Shown piece by piece: positions 1-10,216 of a DNA stretch of 64,000 nucleotides. How positions within the stretch are numbered: the stretch's first letter is position 1; each line of letters opens with the position of its first letter. The notes under the pieces were generated by a model. It made no database searches, was not told the origin of the DNA, and was given only the letters and a program-made list of their open reading frames with translations. The translations under genes and the position numbers were made by a program. The DNA is from Parabacteroides sp. PH5-46 (GTDB taxonomy: Bacteria; Bacteroidota; Bacteroidia; Bacteroidales; Tannerellaceae), in NCBI RefSeq assembly GCF_029892785.1, contig NZ_JARXXA010000003.1, positions 124,001 to 188,000 on the forward strand, read 5' to 3'.

Positions 1-1452
1 ACTGGTATGGCATTGGCTAAGGGGATTGGTGGAACAGGCGCCTGGTCTTACAAAGGAGCGGATAAGTTGATCGGTCTGTTTGCCCGTGTAACCTACAATT
101 TTGATGATCGCTACCTCTTGATGGCTTCTCTTCGCCGGGAAGGTTCTTCCAAGTTTGGAGACGACCATAAATGGGGTTACTTCCCCGGAGCATCTGTGGG
201 TTGGCGTATCAATGAAGAAGAGTTTATGGAAGATTACAGCTGGCTCGACAACCTGAAAATACGTGCCGGATACGGGGTTACAGGTATCAACGTAGGTAGG
301 AGATACGAGTCGTTGGCATCTATCAACTACGAAGGTTACTTCCTCTATAACGGTGCATGGACCAACACGTTAACTCCTGTTCGTAACCCGAATCCGGACT
401 TGCGCTGGGAAAAGAAATATGAATATAATGTGGGTATCGACTTCGACCTGTTCGGTGGACGCTTTGGCGGAGCTGTTGATGCGTATCTGCGTGATACAAA
501 GGATGCTTTATTCGGCTATACGGTTCCGGTACCTCCTTACATTTATTCCAGTATTATGGCCAATGTGGGCGAGATCCGCAACCAGGGGATTGAGGTATTG
601 TTAAATGCCATCCCGGTTCAGACCAAGCATTTTGAATGGAGCACTAATATGTCGTACTCAACTAATAAGAACAAGCTGAGATCTATCTCCAATGAAGAGT
701 TTCAGATGTCTACAGACTATTATTATCCTGATGATGTATATGGTGGCGGCTATACCGGAGAACCTATCCAGCAGTGGACTCATATTGTGAAGGTAGGGCA
801 ACCTATCGGTAACTTCTGGGGATTGAAGTCCGTAGGTCTTTCCTCTGAGGGTAAATGGGTGGTAGAACGCCTGAAAAAAGACGATCAGGGAAATACAGTC
901 GGAACCTATTATGATTATGCCGAAAATGCAGGAGACGAAGACAAACAAAAGCTGGGTAATGGTGTGCCCAAGCACTTTTTAAACTGGAATAATACTCTTC
1001 GTTTCAAGAACTTCGACCTGTCTATCAATATGCGTGGAGCTTTCGGTTTTGAGATACTGAACTTCCAGAAGATGTATTACGGAAACCCAACGATACAGTA
1101 TAATGTATTGAATTCAGCCTTTGATAAACTGCCGGTAGTAGACCTTGCAACAGGAAATCAAACAGGCGATAAGATAGCGATAAACGACTCTCAGCGCTAT
1201 GTAAGCGAGTATGTGGAAAAAGGTAACTACTGGAAGATAGACAATGTAACATTGGGTTATACCTTCAACCTGAAAACGAAGTATGTAAAGAACCTGCGGG
1301 TATATGCCTCTTGCATGAACCTGGCAACTATTACAGGCTATGATGGCATTGATCCGGAAATAGAAATCACCGGCTTATGGCCTGGAACCGACCAACGGGA
1401 CAAATACCCCACTGTACGTTCTTATACATTCGGTATTAATGCAACTTTTTAA
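1..1452 (+). CDS. SusC/RagA-type TonB-linked outer-membrane protein, C-terminal part
   Basis: The gene enters from the left edge, and the frame is open from base 1. About 483 codons remain. The visible part is the second half of a beta-barrel, with alternating aromatic-rich strands, NPNPDLRWEKKYEYNVGIDF (a hallmark stretch of SusC barrels), and a C-terminal strand ending in aromatic residue F (SYTFGINATF). The plug and the N-terminal carboxypeptidase-like domain lie outside the window. It is followed after 21 bp by a SusD gene, so the two should form the glycan import complex in the outer membrane. From the downstream GH127 enzymes the substrate is inferred to contain L-arabinofuranose. Confidence 0.95.
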   Translation, partial: TGMALAKGIGGTGAWSYKGADKLIGLFARVTYNFDDRYLLMASLRREGSSKFGDDHKWGYFPGASVGWRINEEEFMEDYSWLDNLKIRAGYGVTGINVGRRYESLASINYEGYFLYNGAWTNTLTPVRNPNPDLRWEKKYEYNVGIDFDLFGGRFGGAVDAYLRDTKDALFGYTVPVPPYIYSSIMANVGEIRNQGIEVLLNAIPVQTKHFEWSTNMSYSTNKNKLRSISNEEFQMSTDYYYPDDVYGGGYTGEPIQQWTHIVKVGQPIGNFWGLKSVGLSSEGKWVVERLKKDDQGNTVGTYYDYAENAGDEDKQKLGNGVPKHFLNWNNTLRFKNFDLSINMRGAFGFEILNFQKMYYGNPTIQYNVLNSAFDKLPVVDLATGNQTGDKIAINDSQRYVSEYVEKGNYWKIDNVTLGYTFNLKTKYVKNLRVYASCMNLATITGYDGIDPEIEITGLWPGTDQRDKYPTVRSYTFGINATF

Positions 1453-1473
1453 TCAATAAATAAAGACAGAATT

Positions 1474-3078
1474 ATGAAAAAGATATATAAATGGGGCTTA
1501 TACATGCTAACAGCCAGCTTGATGCTAACCAGCTGTTTCGACCTCGAAGAAGAAGTATATGCAGAGATAACGGAATCTTCCTTTATTCCTACGGATAAGG
1601 ATGTGTCGGCTCTTATCGGAAGCGCCTATTCGCCTATGCGTTACATGATGGACTGGTATGGCTATTTTGACCTTCAGGAAGAGCCGGGCGATTGTATCAT
1701 TACCCCTACACGCCCCAACGGATGGGACGATGGAGGTACCTACCGACGGATGCACCAGCACGCCTGGACGTCTGAACAGGGACAGCCCGAAAGTACCTAT
1801 GGCAGATGTTATGAAGGTATAAATAATGCCAACCGGGTTATGGACCAGATTGAGCGGGATGAGCTTCCTGTAGGTGATTTGAAAGAGGCTACCCTGGCTG
1901 AGCTACGCGCCGTGCGTGCTTTCTGGTACTCTATTTTGCTTGATACACACGGGAATGTGCCGATTGTAACTGCTTTTACGGATGAGGTACCTACTCAGTC
2001 TACCCGTCAGGAACTCTTCAATTTCATAGCCAGTGAGATACTGGAGATAATGCCTCTGTTAAGTTCAAAGGCAGATGTGAGCACCTATGGGCGTATCAAC
2101 CAGTGGGCAGCTTATATGATCCTGGCCCGTATGCACCTGAATGCACAGGTATATACCGGAACCCCTCAGTGGGAAAAAGCGCTGGAATACGCCAATAAGA
2201 TTATAGACTCAGGCATTTACAGCCTGTCGGCAGATTTTTCTGACAACTTTAAAATGGATCTGGATCATAATAATAAGGAGTGTATCTTCAATGTGCCTTA
2301 CGACAGGACGTATGGCGGCTTCTACCAGTTTGCCAAGTGGTATCCTCCGGTTTCCAAGTTACATTTTGGTTCTTCTTACCAGTGCTGGGGAGGTTCTTGC
2401 GCCAATCCGCAGTTTATTAATGCATATGACCAGGAAGACTTGCGTTTGCAGAAAACCTGGATCATGGGTGAGAGATATGCCTATAACAATCCTAACGAAC
2501 TTATCTGGACTGCAAAGAACTATCTACCTTCTTTAACCTGTATCAAGGATGGTGTGAACCATACCAGCATTGATTACGGATACCGTGTAGGCAAGTATGA
2601 ATATGACAATGTTACCGCCTGGGCATGGGGCAATGACTTTACGTATTTCCGTTATGCGGAAACGTTGATGATTAAGGCCGAATGCTTATTGCGTTTAGGC
2701 AGAGACGAGCAGGAAGCTGCTAGTATCGTGTCTCAGATACGTGCCCGTGTATTCGACAATCCGCAAAAGGCAAAGGTAACGGTTGACTACCTGAAGGGTG
2801 ATACAAAGATCAAGTACGGAACATTAGACTGGGACAACAATATAGATGTTCTCGGCGACCAGTCTCCGGTCTATCTGGGAGGATTGTATGACGAATACGG
2901 CTTTGAGTTTGCCTGTGAGGCACAACGCCGTACGCACATGATACGCTTTGGAACCTTCTCTACTAAGAACTGGTTTAACCATACAGCGGTAACTGATGGC
3001 CATACAGCGATATTTCCTATACCACTGGAAACGCTTCAGGCGAATGCCAACCTGAAACAAAATCCGGGATATAATTGA
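1474..3078 (+). CDS. SusD/RagB family nutrient-binding lipoprotein
   Basis: A 534-residue protein with a lipoprotein signal peptide (lipobox LTSC, acylated Cys21). Helical TPR-like SusD features follow: GRCYEGINNANRVMDQI near residue 110, ELRAVRAFWYSILLDTHGNVPIV near 145-165, and a C-terminal stretch YDEYGFEFACEAQRRTHMIRFG, where R-R/RW-type residues mark SusD proteins, ending IPLETLQANANLKQNPGY. It lies 21 bp after the SusC gene and 14 bp before the first GH127, so it is cotranscribed. It acts as the surface glycan-binding lid of the SusC transporter. Confidence 0.95.
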   Translation: MKKIYKWGLYMLTASLMLTSCFDLEEEVYAEITESSFIPTDKDVSALIGSAYSPMRYMMDWYGYFDLQEEPGDCIITPTRPNGWDDGGTYRRMHQHAWTSEQGQPESTYGRCYEGINNANRVMDQIERDELPVGDLKEATLAELRAVRAFWYSILLDTHGNVPIVTAFTDEVPTQSTRQELFNFIASEILEIMPLLSSKADVSTYGRINQWAAYMILARMHLNAQVYTGTPQWEKALEYANKIIDSGIYSLSADFSDNFKMDLDHNNKECIFNVPYDRTYGGFYQFAKWYPPVSKLHFGSSYQCWGGSCANPQFINAYDQEDLRLQKTWIMGERYAYNNPNELIWTAKNYLPSLTCIKDGVNHTSIDYGYRVGKYEYDNVTAWAWGNDFTYFRYAETLMIKAECLLRLGRDEQEAASIVSQIRARVFDNPQKAKVTVDYLKGDTKIKYGTLDWDNNIDVLGDQSPVYLGGLYDEYGFEFACEAQRRTHMIRFGTFSTKNWFNHTAVTDGHTAIFPIPLETLQANANLKQNPGYN

Positions 3079-3092
3079 TAAATAAGTAAGAG

Positions 3093-5549
3093 ATGAAAAA
3101 TGCTATAATAGTAGCACTAATGGCGTGGGCTCTTAGCTCTTGTAGCTCTCAGCAGAGCGAAGAGCCTTTTACGCCTATTCGCGAAGTTTCCTTTACCCAG
3201 GTACAACTGACAGATAACTTCTGGGCGCCTCGCATAGAGGTCAACCGGACGGTGTCTATCCCTTCGGCTTTCCACCAATGCGAGATCAATGGCCGGTTCG
3301 ACAACTTCGCACTGGCAGGTGGACTGATCAAAGGGGAGCATAAAGGCGACTTCTCCTTTGACGATACGGATCCTTATAAGATTATAGAAGGAGCCTCGTA
3401 TTCGCTGGCCGTAAAGTATGATCCGAAGCTGGATGCCTATCTGGACAGTGTTATTGTCCTGATTGCTGCAGCACAGGAGCCGGACGGTTATCTGACTACC
3501 TGTGTAACCAACAAATGCGAGCGTTTGTCGCGCTGGTGGGGAAGCTCCCGCTGGGAGAAGATAAACAGTCACGAATTGTACAACAGCGGGCATCTGTACG
3601 AAGCAGCCGTAGCTCATTATAAGGCTATCGGTAAGCGTACCTTACTGGATGTGGCACTGAAGAATGCCGACCTGGTGTGTGAAACCTTTGGTCTGGGCGA
3701 AGGACAGATCAAGTACCCTTCCGGACATCCTATTATTGAGATGGCACTTGTAAAGCTGTACGACGTAACAGGCGAGCAGAAATACCTGGATCAGGCACGA
3801 TACTTTGTCGATGAAGCGGGAAGGCTCTCCAACGGGCGTCAACCGGGCATCTATAGCCAGGATCATATGCCGGTATTGGAGCAGGAGGAGATTGTAGGGC
3901 ATGCAGTTCGCGCAGCTTATTTCTACTCCGGCGTAACGGATGTTGCCGTACTACAGCAGGATGAAGAACTACTGAATGCTGTTAAGCGTGTGTGGAATAA
4001 CATGGCAAGTAGGAAGTTGTATTTAAACGGTGGGATAGGCTCTCGCCCGCAGGGAGAGGGTTTTGGCCCTGATTACGAGCTGAATAATTTCAATAATTAT
4101 TGCGAAACCTGCGCCTCTATAGCTAATGTATATTGGAACCACCGGATGTTTCTGGCAACCGGAGAATCGCAGTATGCAGATGTGTTGGAAAGAGCTTTGT
4201 ATAACGGCCTGATTGCCGGTGTGTCATTAAGCGGTGATAAATTCTTCTATGATAATCCGATGGCCTCTGATGGCGTACACGAGCGGGAAGAGTGGTTTGG
4301 CTGCGCTTGCTGCCCGGGAAATGTGACCCGTTTCATGGCTTCTGTTCCGGGTTATATGTATGCTACGAATAATCAAGGAATTTTTGTAAATTTGTATGCA
4401 GAGGGAAAAGCCACTGTCAAACTGAATGATATGGAGATAGGACTGCTGCAGCAAACCAACTACCCCTGGGAGGGCGATGTGGAACTGACGGTAAATCCGT
4501 CGGAAGCCGCTGATTTCTCGCTGATGTTGCGTATTCCGGGATGGGCAGTTGATAAGCCGGTGCCTACTGATTTGTATCATTATGTGGACAATGCACAGCC
4601 AAAGGTAAGGCTCTCTGTCAACGGAAAAGACGTGAAACAACAGATCAGTCATGGCTATGCTGTGATCAGTCGGGAGTGGAAATCAGGCGACAAAGTATCC
4701 CTTCATATCGACATGCCCGTCAGAAGAGTACAGGCGTGCGAAGAAGTAAAGTATGACAAAGGCCTGTTGGCAATGGAACGTGGGCCGGTTCTGTATGTGA
4801 TGGAGAGTATCGATCAGCCGGAAGCCTATCTTTTTGATATTGTTGTTCCCCGCGAGTCAAAGATTAACGCTCACTACGAGAAGAGTATGCTTAACGGAGT
4901 AGTAGTGTTAACGGGTGATGCTTACAAGGTAGAGAAAGGAGCCGATAAAGCGCTTGTGGAAAAACCATTCACCTTTAAAGCCATTCCTTACAGTACATGG
5001 AATAACCGGGGGAAGGGGCAACTGGCTGTCTGGACACCCGAAAGGAAAGAAGATGCGAAAATCAAGCCGGAACCTACGATTGCCTCACGGGCTGAAATGG
5101 TAAACGGCTGGGGCTTCAATGACCAGTTTGAGCCGTCTTCTTCGGACGATATCAATACGCCATACCACTATTGGTGGCTGCGTTGGGGTACGGAGGAAAC
5201 CATCGGTTACAAGTTTGAAAAGCCGGAAACGGTGTCAAGTGTAGAAGTGTACTGGTTGGCCTTTGAGCATTACGACGTGATTTATAAAGAACCCGAATCA
5301 TGGAAGTTAATGTACAAAGAGGGCAATACCTGGAAGGAAGTGAAGAATCCTTCGGGCTATGGTACGGAAATCGACAAGTACAATAAGGTAACATTCGACC
5401 CGGTTACGACTACCGAACTGAAGCTGGTAGCCCAACTTCAGCGACCCAAAGCCCCTGAGCAGGCTTCAGTAGAAGAAAAAGGTCCGCAAGTGGTAGATGT
5501 AACGCGCAGAGGCTATTCAGGCGGTGTTATTGAATGGAAAGTAAACTAA
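3093..5549 (+). CDS. GH127 beta-L-arabinofuranosidase-like lipoprotein (copy 1)
   Basis: An 818-residue protein with a lipobox (SSC, Cys17), so it is probably lipid-anchored. The (alpha/alpha)6 catalytic domain of the former DUF1680 family is intact. The zinc-binding and catalytic residues characterised in HypBA1 can be placed as Glu338 and Cys340 (motif CETCA) and the Cys pair at 406-407 (motif CACCPGN). A C-terminal beta-rich extension (about 640-818) looks like an F5/8-type carbohydrate-binding region (YKFEKPETVSSVEVYWL). GH127 enzymes release L-arabinofuranose from beta-linked arabino-oligosaccharides, as in plant hydroxyproline-rich glycoproteins; other GH127 members act on pectin side chains. 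Exact specificity cannot be told from sequence. Confidence 0.9.
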   Translation: MKNAIIVALMAWALSSCSSQQSEEPFTPIREVSFTQVQLTDNFWAPRIEVNRTVSIPSAFHQCEINGRFDNFALAGGLIKGEHKGDFSFDDTDPYKIIEGASYSLAVKYDPKLDAYLDSVIVLIAAAQEPDGYLTTCVTNKCERLSRWWGSSRWEKINSHELYNSGHLYEAAVAHYKAIGKRTLLDVALKNADLVCETFGLGEGQIKYPSGHPIIEMALVKLYDVTGEQKYLDQARYFVDEAGRLSNGRQPGIYSQDHMPVLEQEEIVGHAVRAAYFYSGVTDVAVLQQDEELLNAVKRVWNNMASRKLYLNGGIGSRPQGEGFGPDYELNNFNNYCETCASIANVYWNHRMFLATGESQYADVLERALYNGLIAGVSLSGDKFFYDNPMASDGVHEREEWFGCACCPGNVTRFMASVPGYMYATNNQGIFVNLYAEGKATVKLNDMEIGLLQQTNYPWEGDVELTVNPSEAADFSLMLRIPGWAVDKPVPTDLYHYVDNAQPKVRLSVNGKDVKQQISHGYAVISREWKSGDKVSLHIDMPVRRVQACEEVKYDKGLLAMERGPVLYVMESIDQPEAYLFDIVVPRESKINAHYEKSMLNGVVVLTGDAYKVEKGADKALVEKPFTFKAIPYSTWNNRGKGQLAVWTPERKEDAKIKPEPTIASRAEMVNGWGFNDQFEPSSSDDINTPYHYWWLRWGTEETIGYKFEKPETVSSVEVYWLAFEHYDVIYKEPESWKLMYKEGNTWKEVKNPSGYGTEIDKYNKVTFDPVTTTELKLVAQLQRPKAPEQASVEEKGPQVVDVTRRGYSGGVIEWKVN

Positions 5550-5588
5550 AAGTAACGAGACATAATCTAACGTTATAAATCTAATAGT

Positions 5589-7994
5589 ATGAGAAGAATA
5601 GCTGTTTTTGTTTTATTGCTTTCTATCGTCTGCGGGATGCAGGCGCAGAAGAAAGAGCAAGCTCATGGTTACCCGATCAATCCGGTGCCTTTTACATCTG
5701 TGAAGGTAACAGACGCTTTTTGGGGGCAACGCTTAAAAGCCAGCCGCGAAGTAACGATACCCCTTGCCTTCAGTAAATGCGAGGAGACAGGGCGTTATGA
5801 GAATTTTGTGAAAGCTGCTAATCCCAGTCCGCTTTATAAAGTGGAAGGCTTGTCTTTCGACGATACGGATGTGTATAAGACAATTGAAGGGGCCAGCTAT
5901 TCTATGCAAACATACCCGGACAAACAATTGGCGAAGTATATAGATAGCGTATTGGTGATTGTTGCTGCGGCACAGGAAGCCGATGGCTATCTGTTTACTT
6001 CCCGTACAATGAATCCCGAACATCCGCACGAATGGGCGGGAAGCCAGCGCTGGGAGAAGGTAGAAGAGCTAAGTCATGAGTTCTACAACCTGGGGCACAT
6101 GATAGAAGGCGCCATTGCGCATTATCAAGCTACGGGCAAACGAAACTTCCTGGATATCGCCATCAAGTATGCAGACTGTGTAGAGGGCGAGATAGGGGAG
6201 GGTTCCGGCAAACAGGTGAAGGTACCCGGACATCAGATAGCAGAAATGGCCTTAGCCAAGCTATACCTGGTTACAGGGCAACAAAAATACTTGGATCTGG
6301 CGAGGTTTTTCCTCGACAAACGTGGATATACCACCCGGCAGGACGAGTATAGCCAGGCGCACAAGCCCGTGCTCGAACAAGACGAAGCCGTGGGGCATGC
6401 TGTACGTGCAGCCTATATGTACTCGGGCATGGCAGACGTAGCAGCTCTTACCGGAGATGCCGGTTACATCCATGCTATTGATAATATCTGGGAGAATGTA
6501 GTTACCAAGAAGCTGTATATCACCGGTGGGATAGGGGCTACAAGTCACGGAGAGGCGTTCGGCAAGAATTACGAACTGCCCAATATGTCTGCCTATTGCG
6601 AGACCTGCGCGGCGATAGGTAATGTGTATTGGAATTACCGCTTGTTCCTCTTGCATGGCGAGTCTAAGTATTATGATGTGTTGGAACGTACATTATATAA
6701 TGGGCTAATCTCGGGTGTTTCACTGGACGGCGGGGGCTTTTTCTATCCCAATCCGCTGGAATCCATAGGGCAGCATCAGCGTCAGCCCTGGTTTGGCTGT
6801 GCCTGTTGCCCGTCTAACGTTTGCCGTTTCATCCCTTCTTTGCCGGGATATGTTTATGCCGTGAAGGATAAGGACGTATATGTGAATCTCTTTATGGGCA
6901 ACACCTCTGAAATAGAAGTAGGAGGAAAGAAACTGACACTTAAGCAAACGACAGATTACCCCTGGAACGGAGATATCCGCATGGAAGTGACTCCCAAAGG
7001 CAAGCAAGACTTTACCTTGAAAATACGTATCCCCGGATGGGTACAAAACGAGGTAGTTCCCAGCAAGCTGTATAGTTATACAGATCGCAAGCAACTGAAT
7101 TATACGGTGAAAGTGAACGGATCGCCAATGGAAGCCGAGCTGGATAAAGGTTACTTCAATATCTCCCGCCAATGGAAGAAGGGGGATGTAGTAGAGGTAC
7201 ATTTCGATATGGAGCCTCGTACGGTAAAAGCGCATCCGAACGTGGAAGCAGACAATGGGCGTGTGGCTGTAGAAAGAGGACCAGTTGTCTATTGTGCCGA
7301 ATGGCCGGACAACGACTTCAGCATCTTGAGTGTATTTATGAATCGTAAGCCGGAATTTACAGTTGAAAGCAAGCCGGGCCTACTGCATGGCATCAGGCAG
7401 ATCAACACAAAGGCACAGGCTTTGAACTATGACGAGAAAGGCCGCTTACAGACCCGGGATGTTACTTTGTCGCTCATTCCTTATTATGCCTGGGCGCATA
7501 GGGGAAGCGGCGAGATGGCAGTCTGGTTGCCTCAGGATGTAAGTGCTACCCGCCCGTCTGCACCTCCTACTATCACTACCAATGCAAAGGTAACTTCCTC
7601 GCACGAAGCCAAATCCATAACAGCTGTAAACGACGGAATGATGCCCAAAGGAGGAGAAGATCGAAGCGCTCCCTATTTTCATTGGTGGCCGAAAGAAGGT
7701 ACAATCGAATGGATTGCGTATGAGTTTGATACGCCTCAGAAGGTGACTGCCTCTTCTGTTTACTGGTACGACGACGCGCCCTGGGGCGGATGCCGTCTTC
7801 CTCAAAGTTGGAAAGTCTACTACCGGGATACTGCCGGAAACTGGCAAGCAGTAGCTAATTCTACGTCTTACGGAATAGAGAAAGGGATGAGTAATGAAGT
7901 CCTTTTCGACCCGGTGACGACAAAAGCCTTGAAACTGGAGGTAGTTTTACCGGAAAAAAATGCAGCAGGTTTGTTTGAATGGTCAGTAGAGTGA
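5589..7994 (+). CDS. GH127 beta-L-arabinofuranosidase-like protein (copy 2)
   Basis: An 801-residue paralogue of the preceding gene. The zinc/nucleophile residues fall at identical positions (Glu338, Cys340, Cys406, Cys407), and it has the same C-terminal beta-sandwich extension. Its N-terminus differs: MRRIAVFVLLLSIVCGMQAQ is a type I signal peptide with no clear lipobox Cys followed by a typical +2 residue, so this copy is probably periplasmic while copy 1 is lipid-anchored. The gap from copy 1 is 39 bp and the next gene follows after 1 bp, so it belongs to the same operon. The two copies are clearly diverged, which argues for different linkages rather than a recent duplication. Confidence 0.9.
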   Translation: MRRIAVFVLLLSIVCGMQAQKKEQAHGYPINPVPFTSVKVTDAFWGQRLKASREVTIPLAFSKCEETGRYENFVKAANPSPLYKVEGLSFDDTDVYKTIEGASYSMQTYPDKQLAKYIDSVLVIVAAAQEADGYLFTSRTMNPEHPHEWAGSQRWEKVEELSHEFYNLGHMIEGAIAHYQATGKRNFLDIAIKYADCVEGEIGEGSGKQVKVPGHQIAEMALAKLYLVTGQQKYLDLARFFLDKRGYTTRQDEYSQAHKPVLEQDEAVGHAVRAAYMYSGMADVAALTGDAGYIHAIDNIWENVVTKKLYITGGIGATSHGEAFGKNYELPNMSAYCETCAAIGNVYWNYRLFLLHGESKYYDVLERTLYNGLISGVSLDGGGFFYPNPLESIGQHQRQPWFGCACCPSNVCRFIPSLPGYVYAVKDKDVYVNLFMGNTSEIEVGGKKLTLKQTTDYPWNGDIRMEVTPKGKQDFTLKIRIPGWVQNEVVPSKLYSYTDRKQLNYTVKVNGSPMEAELDKGYFNISRQWKKGDVVEVHFDMEPRTVKAHPNVEADNGRVAVERGPVVYCAEWPDNDFSILSVFMNRKPEFTVESKPGLLHGIRQINTKAQALNYDEKGRLQTRDVTLSLIPYYAWAHRGSGEMAVWLPQDVSATRPSAPPTITTNAKVTSSHEAKSITAVNDGMMPKGGEDRSAPYFHWWPKEGTIEWIAYEFDTPQKVTASSVYWYDDAPWGGCRLPQSWKVYYRDTAGNWQAVANSTSYGIEKGMSNEVLFDPVTTKALKLEVVLPEKNAAGLFEWSVE

Positions 7995-7995
7995 T

Positions 7996-10113
7996 ATGAA
8001 AAAAATACATTTGGTTTTATTAGGTGTTCTTTTGTCTGTAACGATATCTTACGGACAAGGAACGATAGATGATTACAAACGTGCCTATTCCTTGCCGGAG
8101 AAGTTCAGGAATCTGATTCCCGGCGCAAATGTGTATCCCCGTTGGCTAGGGGATACACATTCTTTTTGGTATGTGAATAATACATCTGCAGGAGATGAAT
8201 ATATACTGGTAGATGCCGATAAGAAGAAGCGGACCATCATGCCGGACAGTATGAAACAACGGTTACAGGCAGAGGCGGCACAAATGGCCGGAAGGCGTAG
8301 CAGCCGCTATTGGGGCGAATGGGATGACGAAAAGACAGGCGACTCGATACCTTCGCCCGATAAACAGCGAATCGCTTTCATCAAAAACAGCAATGTGTAT
8401 GTAAAAGAAGTGGCTAGTGGGCAGATAAAAGCCCTGAGCAATGACGGGGCAGCCGGCGAGTATTATTCTACGGATATTCGGTGGTCGCCGGATTCCCGGA
8501 AGCTAGCTGTCATGAAGATACGCCCTGCCGAAAGGCAATATTTCTATATGGTAGAATCGTCACCTGCCGACCAGTTGCAACCCAAACTGCATACCCGCGA
8601 ATATGCCAAACCGGGTGATGCCTTACCTTTCTATGTTCCGCATATTTTCCATGTAGAGAGTGGACAACACCTTGCCCCCTCTACAGAACTGTTCGCTTCC
8701 CAGTATTACCTGGCCCGCCTGGAATGGGAAGCAGACAGCAAGTCCGTTTTATTTGAGTATAACCAGAGAGGGCACCAGGTGTACCGGGTGTTGGAGTTCT
8801 CGGCTGAAACAGGCTTGGTTCGCCCGCTAATAGAAGAAACAAGCGATACCTTTGTGAATTACAGACGCTATTTCAGAAAAGATCTGGCAGGCACGAACGA
8901 AATAATATGGATGAGTGAGCGAGACAACTGGAATCATCTCTATTTGATAGACAAAGCCTCTGCAAAGGTAAAGGCGCAAATCACCAAGGGCGAGTGGTAT
9001 GTAAGAGAGGTACTATATGTAGATGAAGAGAACCGCCTGATTTATTTCTCGGCCAGCGGAATGGCTAAAAAGGAAGACCCCTACTTGGTTCGTTACTACC
9101 GTATCAACATAGATGGAAGCGGCCTGACCTGCCTTAGCCTGGAAGAGGGAATGCATACGGCTTGGTTTTCTGCCGACCGGAAATATATGGTTGATGTTTG
9201 GTCTAAAGTGGACGTCGCCCCCAAAGCGGTTTTGCGCGACGGCAAAGACGGCAAGATACTGATGGAACTGGAATCGCCCAACCTGACAGCCTTGAAAGAG
9301 GCCGGTTGGATAGCTCCGGAGCCTTTTGTAGCCAAAGGGCGCGACAATAAAACGGACATCTGGGGCGTTATCTACCGACCTACGAACTTCGACCCGAAAA
9401 AGAAATATCCGGTGATAGAGTACATCTACGCAGGTCCCGGCAGCGCCTATACGCAGAAAGCCTTCCGCCCCTTTATGGCCACTGCGCAACAGATAGCAGA
9501 GCTGGGCTTTATCGTTGTACAATGCGACGGGATGGGGACTTCTTTCCGCAGCAAGGCATTTGAAAGCATCATCTACAAAAATCTGAAGGATGCCGGATTC
9601 CCGGACCGCAAGGCCTGGATAAAAGCAGCCGCCAATAAGTATCCCTTTATGGACATAGAAAAAGTAGGTATCTACGGAGCTTCTGCCGGTGGGCAGGAAG
9701 CGATGTGGGCTGTCTTGTTTCATCCGGAGTTTTACAAAGCAGCCTATGCTGCCTGCGGATGCCATGACAATCGCATGGATAAGATCTGGTGGAACGAACA
9801 ATGGATGGGATATCCGGTTGATAGCAGTTATATTGCCTGTAGCAACGTAGAGAATGCGCATCTGCTCACCCGCCCGCTGATGTTGATGGTGGGCGAACTG
9901 GACGACAATGTAGACCCAGCTTCTACCATGCAGGTAGCAAATGCCCTGATCAAGGCAGGCAAGGAATTCGAACTGGTGATTGTGCCGGGCATGAATCACA
10001 CGCTGGGCGGCGATTATGGCGACCGGAAGCGCTTTGACTTCTTTGTAAAACATTTGCTGAACGTAACCCCTCCCGACTGGAACCTGATTGGTGACCTGAA
10101 GAAATCGAATTAA
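7996..10113 (+). CDS. S9 family prolyl-type peptidase (DPP-IV-like)
   Basis: A 705-residue exported peptidase with a signal peptide ending SYGQG. The N-terminal half is a DPP-IV-type beta-propeller (SPDKQRIAFIKNSNVYV, RWSPDSRKLAVMK). The C-terminal alpha/beta-hydrolase domain has a complete triad: Ser563 in GASAGG, the Asp of GELDDNV (636/637) and His668 in PGMNH. Family members cleave Xaa-Pro or related dipeptides from N-termini in the periplasm. It starts 1 bp after the second GH127 stop, so translation is probably coupled. Its place in a GH127 locus suggests digestion of a proline-rich glycoprotein backbone, which is inference. Confidence 0.9.
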   Translation: MKKIHLVLLGVLLSVTISYGQGTIDDYKRAYSLPEKFRNLIPGANVYPRWLGDTHSFWYVNNTSAGDEYILVDADKKKRTIMPDSMKQRLQAEAAQMAGRRSSRYWGEWDDEKTGDSIPSPDKQRIAFIKNSNVYVKEVASGQIKALSNDGAAGEYYSTDIRWSPDSRKLAVMKIRPAERQYFYMVESSPADQLQPKLHTREYAKPGDALPFYVPHIFHVESGQHLAPSTELFASQYYLARLEWEADSKSVLFEYNQRGHQVYRVLEFSAETGLVRPLIEETSDTFVNYRRYFRKDLAGTNEIIWMSERDNWNHLYLIDKASAKVKAQITKGEWYVREVLYVDEENRLIYFSASGMAKKEDPYLVRYYRINIDGSGLTCLSLEEGMHTAWFSADRKYMVDVWSKVDVAPKAVLRDGKDGKILMELESPNLTALKEAGWIAPEPFVAKGRDNKTDIWGVIYRPTNFDPKKKYPVIEYIYAGPGSAYTQKAFRPFMATAQQIAELGFIVVQCDGMGTSFRSKAFESIIYKNLKDAGFPDRKAWIKAAANKYPFMDIEKVGIYGASAGGQEAMWAVLFHPEFYKAAYAACGCHDNRMDKIWWNEQWMGYPVDSSYIACSNVENAHLLTRPLMLMVGELDDNVDPASTMQVANALIKAGKEFELVIVPGMNHTLGGDYGDRKRFDFFVKHLLNVTPPDWNLIGDLKKSN

Positions 10114-10137
10114 TCTATATCGGATAGAAATTATCTG

Positions 10138-10169
10138 TTTGACGCATATGATTACTTGCCGTACCTTTG
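10138..10169 (+). promoter_or_regulatory. Bacteroidota-type promoter of dps
   Basis: A -33 TTTG at 10138-10141 is separated by 20 nt from a -7 TACCTTTG at 10162-10169, matching the phylum consensus TTTG/TAnnTTTG. It lies 47 bp before the dps start codon and shows that dps is transcribed apart from the upstream peptidase operon. Confidence 0.85.
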
Positions 10170-10216
10170 TAGTGTTGATATGAAAAGCGTATAATAATAA
10201 ATAAAATACAGACATT

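Noticed and set aside
3117-3617. 166-codon minus-strand frame inside the first GH127 gene
   Set aside because: Antisense shadow of a gene with well-supported catalytic motifs; no start context or domain.
9013-10215. 400-codon open frame on the minus strand
   Set aside because: It lies opposite the S9 peptidase gene, has no recognisable domain and crosses the dps promoter; it is a shadow of the coding bias of the real gene.
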